Assembly (NCBI GenBank): GCA_034430115.1
Contig: DAOUFG010000063.1
Coordinates: forward strand, 22,580-86,579
Origin: CAIXPS01 sp034430115
GTDB lineage: Bacteria > Chloroflexota > Anaerolineae > J036 > Brachytrichaceae
Length of the DNA stretch: 64,000 nucleotides
Direction: 5' to 3'
The notes beneath the pieces are model-generated. The model was not told where the DNA came from, searched no databases, and worked only from the letters and a program-made list of their open reading frames with translations. The number at the start of each line of letters is the position of its first letter. The first letter of the stretch is position 1. The translations under genes were made by a program, and so were the position numbers. Shown here piece by piece: positions 25,386 to 33,044 of this stretch.

Positions 25386-26447
25386 TCAGCAGATGCGCGG
25401 GAGTTGTTCGCCGCTGATCATATCCACGATGCGGCTGGCCCCGATGCGGCTCTTCATCTGCACCACGCCGGGGTGATCCTGCGTCACCGTGCCGATGATG
25501 GCGGCCTGCGCGCCCGAAGGATGCGCGCGCATCAGCGCCAGCGTGCGCTCGGCGTCTTTGGCGGCGACGAACGCCACGAAGCGCCCCTCGCATGCCACGT
25601 AGAGCGGGTCGAAGCCCAATATCTCGCAGGCGGCGTGCACGTCGTCGCGCACGGGCACGCGCGTTTCTTCGATGCGCACCCCCACCTGCCCGCTTTCGGC
25701 GATCTCATTCAGCGCGCTGGCCAGCCCGCCGCGCGTCAGGTCGCGCAGGCAATGCACTTCCACGCCCTCGTCCAGGAGGTGCAGCACCAGGTCGGCCACG
25801 GGCGCGGAATCGCTTTCGATGGCCGTCTCAAATTCCAGCCCTTCGCGCACGGCCATGATGGCGATGCCATGCCGGCCGATGTCGCCGTTCACGATCAGCA
25901 CGTCCCCTGCGCGTACCGCCTGGGGGGCGATGCGCAGGTTGTGTTCGATGATGCCGATGCCGGCGGTGTTGATGAACACGCCGTCGCCCTTGCCGCGATC
26001 CACCACCTTCGTGTCGCCGGTGACGATTTGCACGTGCGCGTTGTGGGCGGCCTGTTGCATCGATTGCACCACGCGCCACAGGGTCTCCATTGGCAGGCCC
26101 TCTTCGATGATGTAGCCGGCGCTCAGGTAGAGCGGGCGTGCGCCACACATCGCCAGGTCGTTCACGGTGCCGTGCACGGCCATCGAGCCGATGTCGCCGC
26201 CGGGGAAGAACAACGGGTGAATCACATACGAGTCGGTGCTGAGCGCCACGCGCGGGCCCTGCCCATCGGGCGTCAGGCTCACCACAGCGCCGTCGTGTTG
26301 GGCGTCCAATGCGGGGTTGCTGAACGCGGGCAGGAAGAGCTTGGCGATCAGTTGATTAGTCAGCTTGCCCCCGCCGCCATGTGCCAGCAGCACGTTGGGA
26401 TAGTCGGAAATTGGGATCGGGCAGGAGAGCGTGAATTGAGAGTCCAT
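25386..26447 (-). CDS. hypE: Hydrogenase maturation protein HypE (carbamoyl dehydratase)
   Basis: 353-residue AIR-synthase-fold protein. Visible are LAHGGGGKLTNQLI, the ATP-binding STDSYVIHPLFFPGGDIG and the obligatory C-terminal PRIC, whose last Cys carries the thiocarbamate converted to thiocyanate, the donor of the CN ligands of the [NiFe] site. It works with HypF, HypC and HypD encoded upstream. It is the last gene of the cluster, 21 nt after the sialidase-like gene. Confidence 0.95.
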   Translation of the reverse strand: MDSQFTLSCPIPISDYPNVLLAHGGGGKLTNQLIAKLFLPAFSNPALDAQHDGAVVSLTPDGQGPRVALSTDSYVIHPLFFPGGDIGSMAVHGTVNDLAMCGARPLYLSAGYIIEEGLPMETLWRVVQSMQQAAHNAHVQIVTGDTKVVDRGKGDGVFINTAGIGIIEHNLRIAPQAVRAGDVLIVNGDIGRHGIAIMAVREGLEFETAIESDSAPVADLVLHLLDEGVEVHCLRDLTRGGLASALNEIAESGQVGVRIEETRVPVRDDVHAACEILGFDPLYVACEGRFVAFVAAKDAERTLALMRAHPSGAQAAIIGTVTQDHPGVVQMKSRIGASRIVDMISGEQLPRIC

Positions 26448-26468
26448 TCCTGGTACAACCTTTTGTCG

Positions 26469-28256
26469 TTACAGCTTCTCACCGATTGCGTGTTCGGTGC
26501 GCAACCAGTGTAAATCATACGTCGCTTGTGGCACGGGCGTATCGGCGCCGGGCAGGTCTGCGCCGGCGTGATGATCGGTCTCAGGCGTCGGTTCCACATT
26601 CGCCGGGCCGGTGCGGAAGGTGATGCGATGCAATGTGCTCACTGCGCGCGCGAAGGTGCCTTCTTCCAGCGCCGGTTGCCTGTCGATCAATAGACGATAG
26701 CGCTGGCGCGTCGCGTCGGCAATCAGCGTGATGTCGCATACGGCGTGGGCGCAATAGTGCCCCACAGCCTGCCAGTGACACACCGAGCGGGCCCAGATGT
26801 GGCCGTCGTCGCGCAAGGCGATCTGTACCGCCGCCGCACCGCGCGGGCTCAGCAGTTCAATCGCCAGCATGCCGTGTTCCGTTTGCCGCGCCTGCAACCG
26901 AAAGCTCACTGTCGCGATGCGACTTTCGGGGAAGATGCGTTCCGCCTGTGCTGATTCGTAGGGGTCTCTGTCCGTCAGGCGCAGAAAACGCTCGCCGCTG
27001 GGCGAGTTATCCACAATATTGACGGATGTCCATAGGCCGCTGTGGATAGCCCATTCCGGCACGTAGCCTCCGGCGGGAAAATCCGCGAATACGTCGTTGA
27101 CTGGTTCATCTACCGTGTCGCGCAAGGGCACCGGGATGCGGCTGACCCAGATGTCCTCTTTGTTCATGCTATAGGTCACCCAGAAGGCGTCACCCGGCGG
27201 TATGCCGTCGCCTTCGGAGATGCCGCGCACGTAGTTCAACCCCAGGTCTTTATATTGCCCGGCGTAGCGGCGCGGCGAGACGCGCCCATTCACCAGGCGC
27301 AGATGATCGAACGTGAGGCCGTCGGCGCTGCTCAGCGCTGCCAGCGGCCAGCGATGCCCATCATCGGGCGATGGGTTATAGACCAGTGCATAGCGGCCGT
27401 CGGGCGTGCGCTGGCCCCATATTTTCGCGCCGCCCATGATGAGGCTGGGCGCGTCCATCACCGGCGACCAGGTGCGCCCTTCGTCGTCGCTGAGCGCCGC
27501 CTTGGACCATTTCCACAGCCCAACCACGCGCCCATCGGGCAGATGATAGGCCGAGAGCGCCTTATAGCCTTCCACGGCATAGAAGCCGTCGGGGCTGCGG
27601 TCTTCCTCCCACCATTGCAACGTGACCAGCTTATTCGCCAGCAGCGCCTCGCAGGCTTGCACAAAGCCCGTGTCGGGCGACGTGGCGTAGCAAGGATATT
27701 GCGTGTTGGTTTCGTCCCAGCCCGCGTGCCGGTTATAGCGCAAAAAGTAGATCGGCCCGCGGGTGCCGTCCTCGTACACCTCGCGCACCACCCGCCCGAT
27801 GCCTTTCCCATTGTTAGGCGCAGGCAAGAGGCCGTAGAAACCGAGCGCCAGCAGACGCCCATCGGATGCAACGTGAAACCCCATGCGCTGGTGCATGACG
27901 GCTTGGCCCCCGGCAGGCATCTCCGGGTGGACGCCCGCTGGAACCGTGTAGACCGGGAAGATCACGCGGGGCTTCTCCCAATGGATGCCGTCGCTGGAAC
28001 GCGTGAGCAGGGTGTGCCCCGGCGGTTCGTGCTCGCCCACCGGGTCGCTCAGATATTCCAGGTGAAAGCGGCCCTTCCAATAGGCCAGCATCGGCGCGTG
28101 GTTATAGGTCCAGCCGAAGTCTTCGGCCTGCTCGGGGTGCGAGCGATTGGCCCGCAACACCTGGTAATGCGCCACACCCACCAGCGGGCGCAACTGCCCG
28201 TGGTGATAGTCGATGTTGGCGACCTCACCGCCAATGTAGCGGATGGGACTGCTCAT
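26469..28256 (-). CDS. Sialidase/BNR-repeat-like beta-propeller protein inside the hyp cluster
   Basis: 595 residues. The first two thirds look like a beta-propeller of glycoside hydrolase or sialidase type, with an Asp-box SDDEGRTW (about residue 260) and related segments TRSSDGIHWEKP and SSADGLTFDHL. The last 200 residues resemble a carbohydrate-binding jelly roll (ERFLRLTDRDPYESAQAERIFPES). There is no signal peptide, which is odd for a sialidase. Start ATG at 28256 lies 11 nt after hypD, so it is probably co-transcribed. Substrate and catalysis are unproven; a glycosidase or a binding protein are both possible. Confidence 0.75.
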   Translation of the reverse strand: MSSPIRYIGGEVANIDYHHGQLRPLVGVAHYQVLRANRSHPEQAEDFGWTYNHAPMLAYWKGRFHLEYLSDPVGEHEPPGHTLLTRSSDGIHWEKPRVIFPVYTVPAGVHPEMPAGGQAVMHQRMGFHVASDGRLLALGFYGLLPAPNNGKGIGRVVREVYEDGTRGPIYFLRYNRHAGWDETNTQYPCYATSPDTGFVQACEALLANKLVTLQWWEEDRSPDGFYAVEGYKALSAYHLPDGRVVGLWKWSKAALSDDEGRTWSPVMDAPSLIMGGAKIWGQRTPDGRYALVYNPSPDDGHRWPLAALSSADGLTFDHLRLVNGRVSPRRYAGQYKDLGLNYVRGISEGDGIPPGDAFWVTYSMNKEDIWVSRIPVPLRDTVDEPVNDVFADFPAGGYVPEWAIHSGLWTSVNIVDNSPSGERFLRLTDRDPYESAQAERIFPESRIATVSFRLQARQTEHGMLAIELLSPRGAAAVQIALRDDGHIWARSVCHWQAVGHYCAHAVCDITLIADATRQRYRLLIDRQPALEEGTFARAVSTLHRITFRTGPANVEPTPETDHHAGADLPGADTPVPQATYDLHWLRTEHAIGEKL

Positions 28257-28267
28257 GGCACCCCCGG

Positions 28268-29356
28268 TCAACCGGTGCGCCGGTAGCGGTAGTAGGCCGC
28301 GCAGGCGCCCTCGGATGAAACCATCGGCGCGCCCAGCGGGCGTTCGGGCGTGCAGCGCGTGCCGAAGGCGGGACACTGGTCGGGCTTGCGCACGCCTTGC
28401 ATGATCAGCCCGCTGATGCATTCGCTGGATTCGTGCACTTCGCGCGTGGTGAGCGTGAAACGCTTTTCCGCATCGTAGGCGGCGTAGGGTTCGCGCAAGG
28501 CCAGGCCGCTATTGGGGATCGGCCCCAGCCCGCGCCAGGTGCGAGGTGAAACCTCAAAAACTTCGCTGATGATTTTTTGGGCCGGGCGATTGCCCTCGCG
28601 CTGCACCACGCGCGTGTACTGGTTCTCCACGTCGGTGCGGCCCTCTTCCAGTTGCTTGACGCACATGTAGATGCCCTGCAAAATGTCCACCGGCTCGAAA
28701 CCCGTCACCACGATCGGCACGTGATATTTGGCGGCGATGGGGTAATACTCGTTGTAGCCCATCACGGCGCACACGTGCCCGGCGGCCAGGAAGCCCTGCA
28801 CCAGGTTCAACGGCGAAGAGAGCACCGCTTCCATCGCCGGCGGCACAAGGACGTGCGAAACCAGGATGGAGAAATTCTGGATGCCCAGTTGTTTGGCCTG
28901 ATAGACGGCCATGGCATTGGCGGGGGCCGTCGTCTCGAAGCCGACGGCGAAGAACACCACTTGCTTGTCGGGGTTGGCGCGCGCCAGCGTGAGCGCGTCC
29001 ATTGGCGAATAGACGATGCGCACGTCGCCGCCGCCCGCTTTCACCGACAGCAAATCCTTGCCGGTGCCGGGCACACGCAGCATGTCGCCGAAGGAGGTGA
29101 AAATCACGCCGGGGCGCTCGGCCAGTTCCACGGCCTTGTCGATCAATTCCACGCCGGTGACGCACACCGGGCAGCCCGGCCCGTGCACCAGGGTGATCTC
29201 TTTGGGGAGCAACTCATCGATGCCGAACTTGACGATGGCGTGCGTCTGGCCGCCGCAGACCTCCATGATCGTCCAGGGGCGCGTGGTCAGGCGCGCAATC
29301 GCGTGGGCATACTTCTCGGCTGCCGCGGCATCGCGATATTCGTCAATGTACTTCAT
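28268..29356 (-). CDS. hypD: Hydrogenase maturation protein HypD
   Basis: 362-residue iron-sulfur protein. Conserved HypD sequences: MEVCGGQTHAI, LVHGPGCPVCVT, ILVSHVLVPPAM and the C-terminal cysteine cluster (CISGLIMQGVRKPDQCPAFGTRCTP region) that binds the [4Fe-4S] cluster. With HypC it forms the scaffold for Fe(CN)2CO assembly. The ATG at 29356 overlaps the hypC 3' end by 14 nt and begins the family N-terminus MKYIDEYRD; the longer frame is rejected. Confidence 0.95.
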   Translation of the reverse strand: MKYIDEYRDAAAAEKYAHAIARLTTRPWTIMEVCGGQTHAIVKFGIDELLPKEITLVHGPGCPVCVTGVELIDKAVELAERPGVIFTSFGDMLRVPGTGKDLLSVKAGGGDVRIVYSPMDALTLARANPDKQVVFFAVGFETTAPANAMAVYQAKQLGIQNFSILVSHVLVPPAMEAVLSSPLNLVQGFLAAGHVCAVMGYNEYYPIAAKYHVPIVVTGFEPVDILQGIYMCVKQLEEGRTDVENQYTRVVQREGNRPAQKIISEVFEVSPRTWRGLGPIPNSGLALREPYAAYDAEKRFTLTTREVHESSECISGLIMQGVRKPDQCPAFGTRCTPERPLGAPMVSSEGACAAYYRYRRTG

Positions 29357-29621
29357 CTTGCTGTTGCGCTTTCTCGGTGTCTTCCAATTCGGCCAGGTCG
29401 CCCATCTCGCGCAGATAATCAAAAACCTGGTTGGCTTCCGCTTCGTCCACGGTGTTCAAAGCGAACCCCACGTGCACGACCACGTAGTCGCCCACTTTGG
29501 CATCGGGCACGTAGGCAAAATTCACGTCTTTGACGATGCCGCCGAAGTTGACTTTGCCGATTCGCGTGAGGGGGTCATCACCGGATATGCTCACAATCTT
29601 TCCAGGGACAGCTAAACACAT
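29343..29621 (-). CDS. hypC: Hydrogenase maturation chaperone HypC
   Basis: 92-residue HypC with the essential N-terminal MCLAVPGKIV, whose Cys2 binds the iron complex and the hydrogenase large-subunit precursor. Start chosen at 29621 because the Cys must be residue 2 and an AAGGAG lies 9 nt upstream; the 15 upstream codons in the same frame are excluded. It delivers the Fe(CN)2CO unit from HypD. Confidence 0.95.
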   Translation of the reverse strand: MCLAVPGKIVSISGDDPLTRIGKVNFGGIVKDVNFAYVPDAKVGDYVVVHVGFALNTVDEAEANQVFDYLREMGDLAELEDTEKAQQQDEVH

Positions 29622-29692
29622 GCTACAACGTCTCCTTATGCCATAAGTGTAACAGAACGCGCCCAATAAAGTTAATGAGGATGCTCGTTATT

Positions 29693-32293
29693 TCAGCCTG
29701 ACAATCGGCACATCGCGACGGCGGCCTGTCCCAGGGCGATGCCGCCATCGTTGGAGGGCACGCGTTGGTGCCAGTAGGGCTGGAACCCGGCTGCCTGCAA
29801 CTGGCGGATGGTGCGCTCCAGCAGATATTTGTTCTGAAAGACGCCGCCGCTCAACACCACGCGGTGTTCCCCTACCCGCTGGGCCATCTGCACGATCACC
29901 TGCGCCAGCGTGTTATGGAACTTCGCCGCGATCTCGCCGCTTGCCACGCCGCGCTGTGCATCGTCCAGGATCGCCAGGATCAGCGGCTCCCAATCGATGA
30001 CGATTGGAGATTGGGGATTGGAGGTTGGAGATTCCGAGTTCACTGTCATTGACGATTGATGATTGACGATTGACGATTCAAGTGCGGGATCCGTTGTCAA
30101 TCGTAAATCGTCAATCCTGAAATCGTAAATTTCTTCCGTGTTTGTGCTTTCCGCCGCAAATTCCAGGTCCATCGCCGCCTGGCCTTCGAAGTTCACGCGC
30201 TGGCGCAGGCCGATGAGCGCGGCGACGGCGTCGAACAGTCGCCCGGCGCTGGAAGTGAGCGGCGCGTTCAGCTTCTGGCGCAACATCTGGCGGATGATGC
30301 TGCGTTCGGCATTGGTAGTATCGACCAGGGGCGGCAGGTTCATTTTGCTGAACGTGCCGTCGCCGAAGAGTTCGTAGAGCAGGCCCAACGCGACGCGGCG
30401 CGGCTCGCGCACCGCCTTGTCGCCGCCGGGCAGGCGGAACGTGCGCAGGTGCCCGGCGCGCACGAACGTGCCAGGGGCTTCGGTGAGCAGAAATTCGCCG
30501 CCCCAGATGGTGCCGTCGGTGCCGTAGCCGGTGCCATCCCACGAGACGCCCAGCGCCCGGCCGGCGATGTCGTTCTCGGCCATGCACGCAGCGATGTGCG
30601 CGAAGTGATGTTGCACCGCGATGACCGGCAGCGGCGGGTCGCTCTGCGCGGCCAGCTCGCGCGCGTAATGCGTGGAGATGTAATCGGGGTGCAGGTCGCA
30701 CGCGATGGCGGTGGGGTGAAAGTCGTATAGCTTGCTCAGGTCGGCGATCACGCGCCGGAAGGCGTCGAAGGCTTGCGGCGTTTCCAGGTCGCCGATGTGC
30801 TGGCTGATGAACACGTTCTGCCCAACGGTGATCGCCACGCTGTTCTTCAGGTGCGCACCGACGGCCAGAACGGAGGGGGATTGGAGACTGGGGATTGGAG
30901 ATTGCGTCAAGAAACCCGATTTCTCTGAGAAATCGGGTTTCTGCCCCAGTATCTCTAATCTCTGATGTCTCATCTCTGATCTTTGATCTCCAATCTCAAA
31001 TCCCTGATCTCTAATCTCTAATCTCAAATTCTCTTTCTTCACCATCACCGGCAGGGGCGCATAACCGCGCGCGCGGCGTTGCACCATCTCACGCCCGAAC
31101 ACCACGCGCACGATCGAGTCGTCCACGTGGCGCACGATGGGCCGGTTGTGCACCAGGAAGACGTCGGCGATTTCCTGCAAGCGTTCCAGCGCTTCGTGCT
31201 CGTCGATGCAGATTGGCTCATCCGACAGGTTGCCGCTGGTGGCGACGATTGGGAAGCCCAGTTCACGCATCAGCAAGTGGTGCAGCGGCGTATAGGGCAG
31301 CATCACGCCTAATGATGGGTTCGGCGCCGGCGCGACCGAAGGGGCCAACACTGTAGGGGCGACCGGCTGGTCGCCCTGCGTTTCGGTAGGCGCGGGCTTC
31401 ACGCCTGCGCTTATCTCTCGCCGTTGCAATAGCACGATGGGCGATTCGGGCGAGAGCAGCAGGCGCTCCTCCTGGGCCGAGACAAAGCATAGCGCCTTGA
31501 CGCTCTCCAGGCTGGGCGCCATCAAGGCGAAGGGCTTCTCTTCGCGGTGCTTGCGCTGGCGTAAAAGCCGCACGCTCGCCTCGTTGCGCGCGTCCACCAT
31601 CAGGTGGAACCCGCCCAACCCCTTCACCGCCACGATCCGCCCGCGCCGGATGGCTTCGGCGACCTGCAACAGCGCGTCGTGATGCGTCGCCAGCACGCGC
31701 CCTGCGCGATCCCATAGCTCCAGGTGTGGTCCGCAGGTGGGGCAGGCGTTGGGCTGTGCGTGAAAGCGCCGGTCCAACGGGTTTTCATATTCCGCGCGGC
31801 AATCGTCGCACATGGGGAAGGCTTTCATGCTGGTGTTGGGCCGGTCGTAGGGCAGCGCCTCGATGATGGTGTAGCGTGGGCCGCAGTTGGTGCAGTTGGT
31901 GAAGGGGTATTGATGGCGCCGGTTCGCGGGGTCCGAAATGTCGTGCAGGCAATCGGGGCAGGTGGCCATGTCGGGCAGCACCAGCGCGGTCTTCACGCCG
32001 CTCTCTTCACTATGGCGGATCTCGAAGCCGCTGAACCCCAGAGGGTCCAGGAAGGAAGATTCCAGGCTTTGGATGAAGGAGCGCGGCGGCTTTTCCGTTT
32101 GCACGCGGCGCAGAAATTCGTCGAGCTTTTCGCCTGTGCCTTCTACTTCGATGAATACCCCTTGTGAGGAGTTGATCACCCAGCCGGGGAGTGCCATTTC
32201 GGTGGCCAGGCGATAGATAAACGGCCTGAAGCCCACGCCCTGCACCGCGCCGCGAATCACCACGCGCAGGCGCTGAATAGTTGTGCGGTCCAT
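29693..32293 (-). CDS. hypF: Carbamoyltransferase HypF, enlarged by repeat-derived insertions
   Basis: 866 residues; the family is usually about 750. Domain order is normal: acylphosphatase (about 1-95, VIRGAVQGVGFRPF), two zinc fingers (CPDC, CTNCGP, CDDC, CPTCGP; about 105-190), YrdC-like domain (about 205-410) and Kae1-like carbamoyltransferase (about 475-866, VQHHFAH). Three extra segments, at about residues 291-328, 419-469 and 721-764, coincide with dispersed DNA repeats; removing them gives a typical length. HypF makes the carbamoyl group for HypE. ATG at 32293 starts the family N-terminus (MDRTTIQRLRV). Confidence 0.94.
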   Translation of the reverse strand: MDRTTIQRLRVVIRGAVQGVGFRPFIYRLATEMALPGWVINSSQGVFIEVEGTGEKLDEFLRRVQTEKPPRSFIQSLESSFLDPLGFSGFEIRHSEESGVKTALVLPDMATCPDCLHDISDPANRRHQYPFTNCTNCGPRYTIIEALPYDRPNTSMKAFPMCDDCRAEYENPLDRRFHAQPNACPTCGPHLELWDRAGRVLATHHDALLQVAEAIRRGRIVAVKGLGGFHLMVDARNEASVRLLRQRKHREEKPFALMAPSLESVKALCFVSAQEERLLLSPESPIVLLQRREISAGVKPAPTETQGDQPVAPTVLAPSVAPAPNPSLGVMLPYTPLHHLLMRELGFPIVATSGNLSDEPICIDEHEALERLQEIADVFLVHNRPIVRHVDDSIVRVVFGREMVQRRARGYAPLPVMVKKENLRLEIRDQGFEIGDQRSEMRHQRLEILGQKPDFSEKSGFLTQSPIPSLQSPSVLAVGAHLKNSVAITVGQNVFISQHIGDLETPQAFDAFRRVIADLSKLYDFHPTAIACDLHPDYISTHYARELAAQSDPPLPVIAVQHHFAHIAACMAENDIAGRALGVSWDGTGYGTDGTIWGGEFLLTEAPGTFVRAGHLRTFRLPGGDKAVREPRRVALGLLYELFGDGTFSKMNLPPLVDTTNAERSIIRQMLRQKLNAPLTSSAGRLFDAVAALIGLRQRVNFEGQAAMDLEFAAESTNTEEIYDFRIDDLRLTTDPALESSIVNHQSSMTVNSESPTSNPQSPIVIDWEPLILAILDDAQRGVASGEIAAKFHNTLAQVIVQMAQRVGEHRVVLSGGVFQNKYLLERTIRQLQAAGFQPYWHQRVPSNDGGIALGQAAVAMCRLSG
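29998..30138. repeat. Dispersed GGAGATT/GACGATT repeat run inside hypF
   Basis: A run of near-7-nt units (GATTGGA, GATTGAC and variants) within the coding sequence, encoding the segment with VNHQSSM and SPTSNPQSP between EGQAAMDLE and IDWEPLILAIL. It stays in frame with no stop. The same motifs occur in intergenic gaps at 38116-38221 and 39800-39882. Confidence 0.85.
30882..31030. repeat. Dispersed repeat run with perfect hairpin inside hypF
   Basis: GGAGATT-type units at 30882-30905 and TCTAATC/TCTGATC units at 30950-31030 flank a perfect palindrome with 15-bp arms and a 1-nt centre at 30911-30941 (GAAACCCGATTTCTC arm). All is in frame, adding the linker that contains LRLEIRDQGFEIGDQRSE and QKPDFSEKSGF between the YrdC-like and Kae1-like domains. 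Confidence 0.87.
31351..31380. repeat. Palindromic GGGCGACC...GGTCGCCC element inside hypF
   Basis: TGTAGGGGCGACC followed by GGCT and GGTCGCCC gives 8-bp arms at 31357-31364 and 31369-31376. It lies in a Pro/Ala/Thr-rich linker of the YrdC-like domain. A half-copy-like GCCCCTACA occurs in the intergenic stretch near 32947. Confidence 0.7.
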
Positions 32294-32396
32294 ACAGAGG
32301 GGTACCTTACCACAAAGAATTTGCGATTGTGGGTTGGCGATTAGGAATTCACGCAAGTCGTCACACTGTCGAGGCGCAGAGATGAGGGGCGCGCAC

Positions 32397-32431
32397 AAGA
32401 AGTCGGACTTCTCGCAAAAGTCCGACTTCTT
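32397..32431. repeat. Intergenic hairpin related to the hypF hairpin; possible terminator
   Basis: 14-bp perfect arms (32397-32410 and 32418-32431) with a 7-nt loop. It shares the framework AGAA-N7-TTCTC...AA-N7-TTCT with the hairpin at 30911-30941, while the N7 parts differ in a pairing-preserving way. It lies directly after the stop of the cupin gene and could double as its terminator, although a proper T tract is missing on the minus strand. Confidence 0.75.
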
Positions 32432-32436
32432 CTTCC

Positions 32437-32820
32437 TCACCTTGTCAAATGCCCCAGCCGTTCGCCGCCTTGCGGCAGGCTGGAATACTGGTAATACACC
32501 AGTTCGTGATCGGCCCATAGCGTGTGCTCCATGCCGCGCACGCAGGCCACCATATCGCCTGGCGCCAACTCGAACACCTGGGTGGTGCCGGCCGGGCTGC
32601 GCAAGGTCACGCGCGGGTGCCCGCTGACGAACCACCAATATTCATCCACGTCATGAAAGTGCAGTTCCACATCGGCGCTCGCCGGCAAGCGATATTGATG
32701 GAACGTCTTGGGGTCCACCGGCGCCAGCAACTGAGCCAACTGGCCTTCGATGCGCTGGCCCTGCGCCGTGTGAACGATGCAGATGGACGGATCAAGGATC
32801 TGATCGGCAACTGTCGTCAT
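32437..32820 (-). CDS. Cupin-domain protein, 127 aa
   Basis: Single cupin: the first motif is DVELHFHDVDEYWWFVSG (H-x-H-x-x-x-E style metal ligands), the second ELAPGDMVACVRGMEHTLW with the last His. The fold is small, cytosolic and probably metal-binding. It is 143 nt upstream of hypF on the same strand. Whether it participates in hydrogenase maturation, for example nickel or iron handling, is unknown; the link is positional only. Confidence 0.82.
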   Translation of the reverse strand: MTTVADQILDPSICIVHTAQGQRIEGQLAQLLAPVDPKTFHQYRLPASADVELHFHDVDEYWWFVSGHPRVTLRSPAGTTQVFELAPGDMVACVRGMEHTLWADHELVYYQYSSLPQGGERLGHLTR

Positions 32821-32825
32821 TTGGC

Positions 32826-33043
32826 ACTCCTCTATAGGAGATTGGAGATGAGAGATCTGAGATCGATCACGGATTGTTCTCTGTTCCTTCGTTTGGAAGA
32901 TGCCCTCGCATATCCGTATTCAGACCTGTGATGGTGTGAAGGATATGCCCCTACATTCGATCTATGGGAAATTGCAACATTCCGCGAAATCCGTGGTTAA
33001 TCTCCAATCCCGAATCTCCAATCTCTAATCTCTCTTCTCCGGT
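32826..33043. repeat. Intergenic repeat cluster (GGAGATT and CCGTGGTTAA families)
   Basis: GGAGATTGGAGATGAGAGAT lies at about 32830-32850. ATCCGTGGTTAA at about 32989-33000 is followed by AATCTCC/AATCCCG/AATCTCT units to 33035. No gene is visible between the cupin start and the carboxypeptidase stop. Confidence 0.75.
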
Positions 33044-33044
33044 C

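Noticed and set aside
27042..28286. 414-codon frame antisense to the sialidase-like gene
   Set aside because: No motif, and the sense strand has Asp-box motifs and fits the operon; regarded as shadow.
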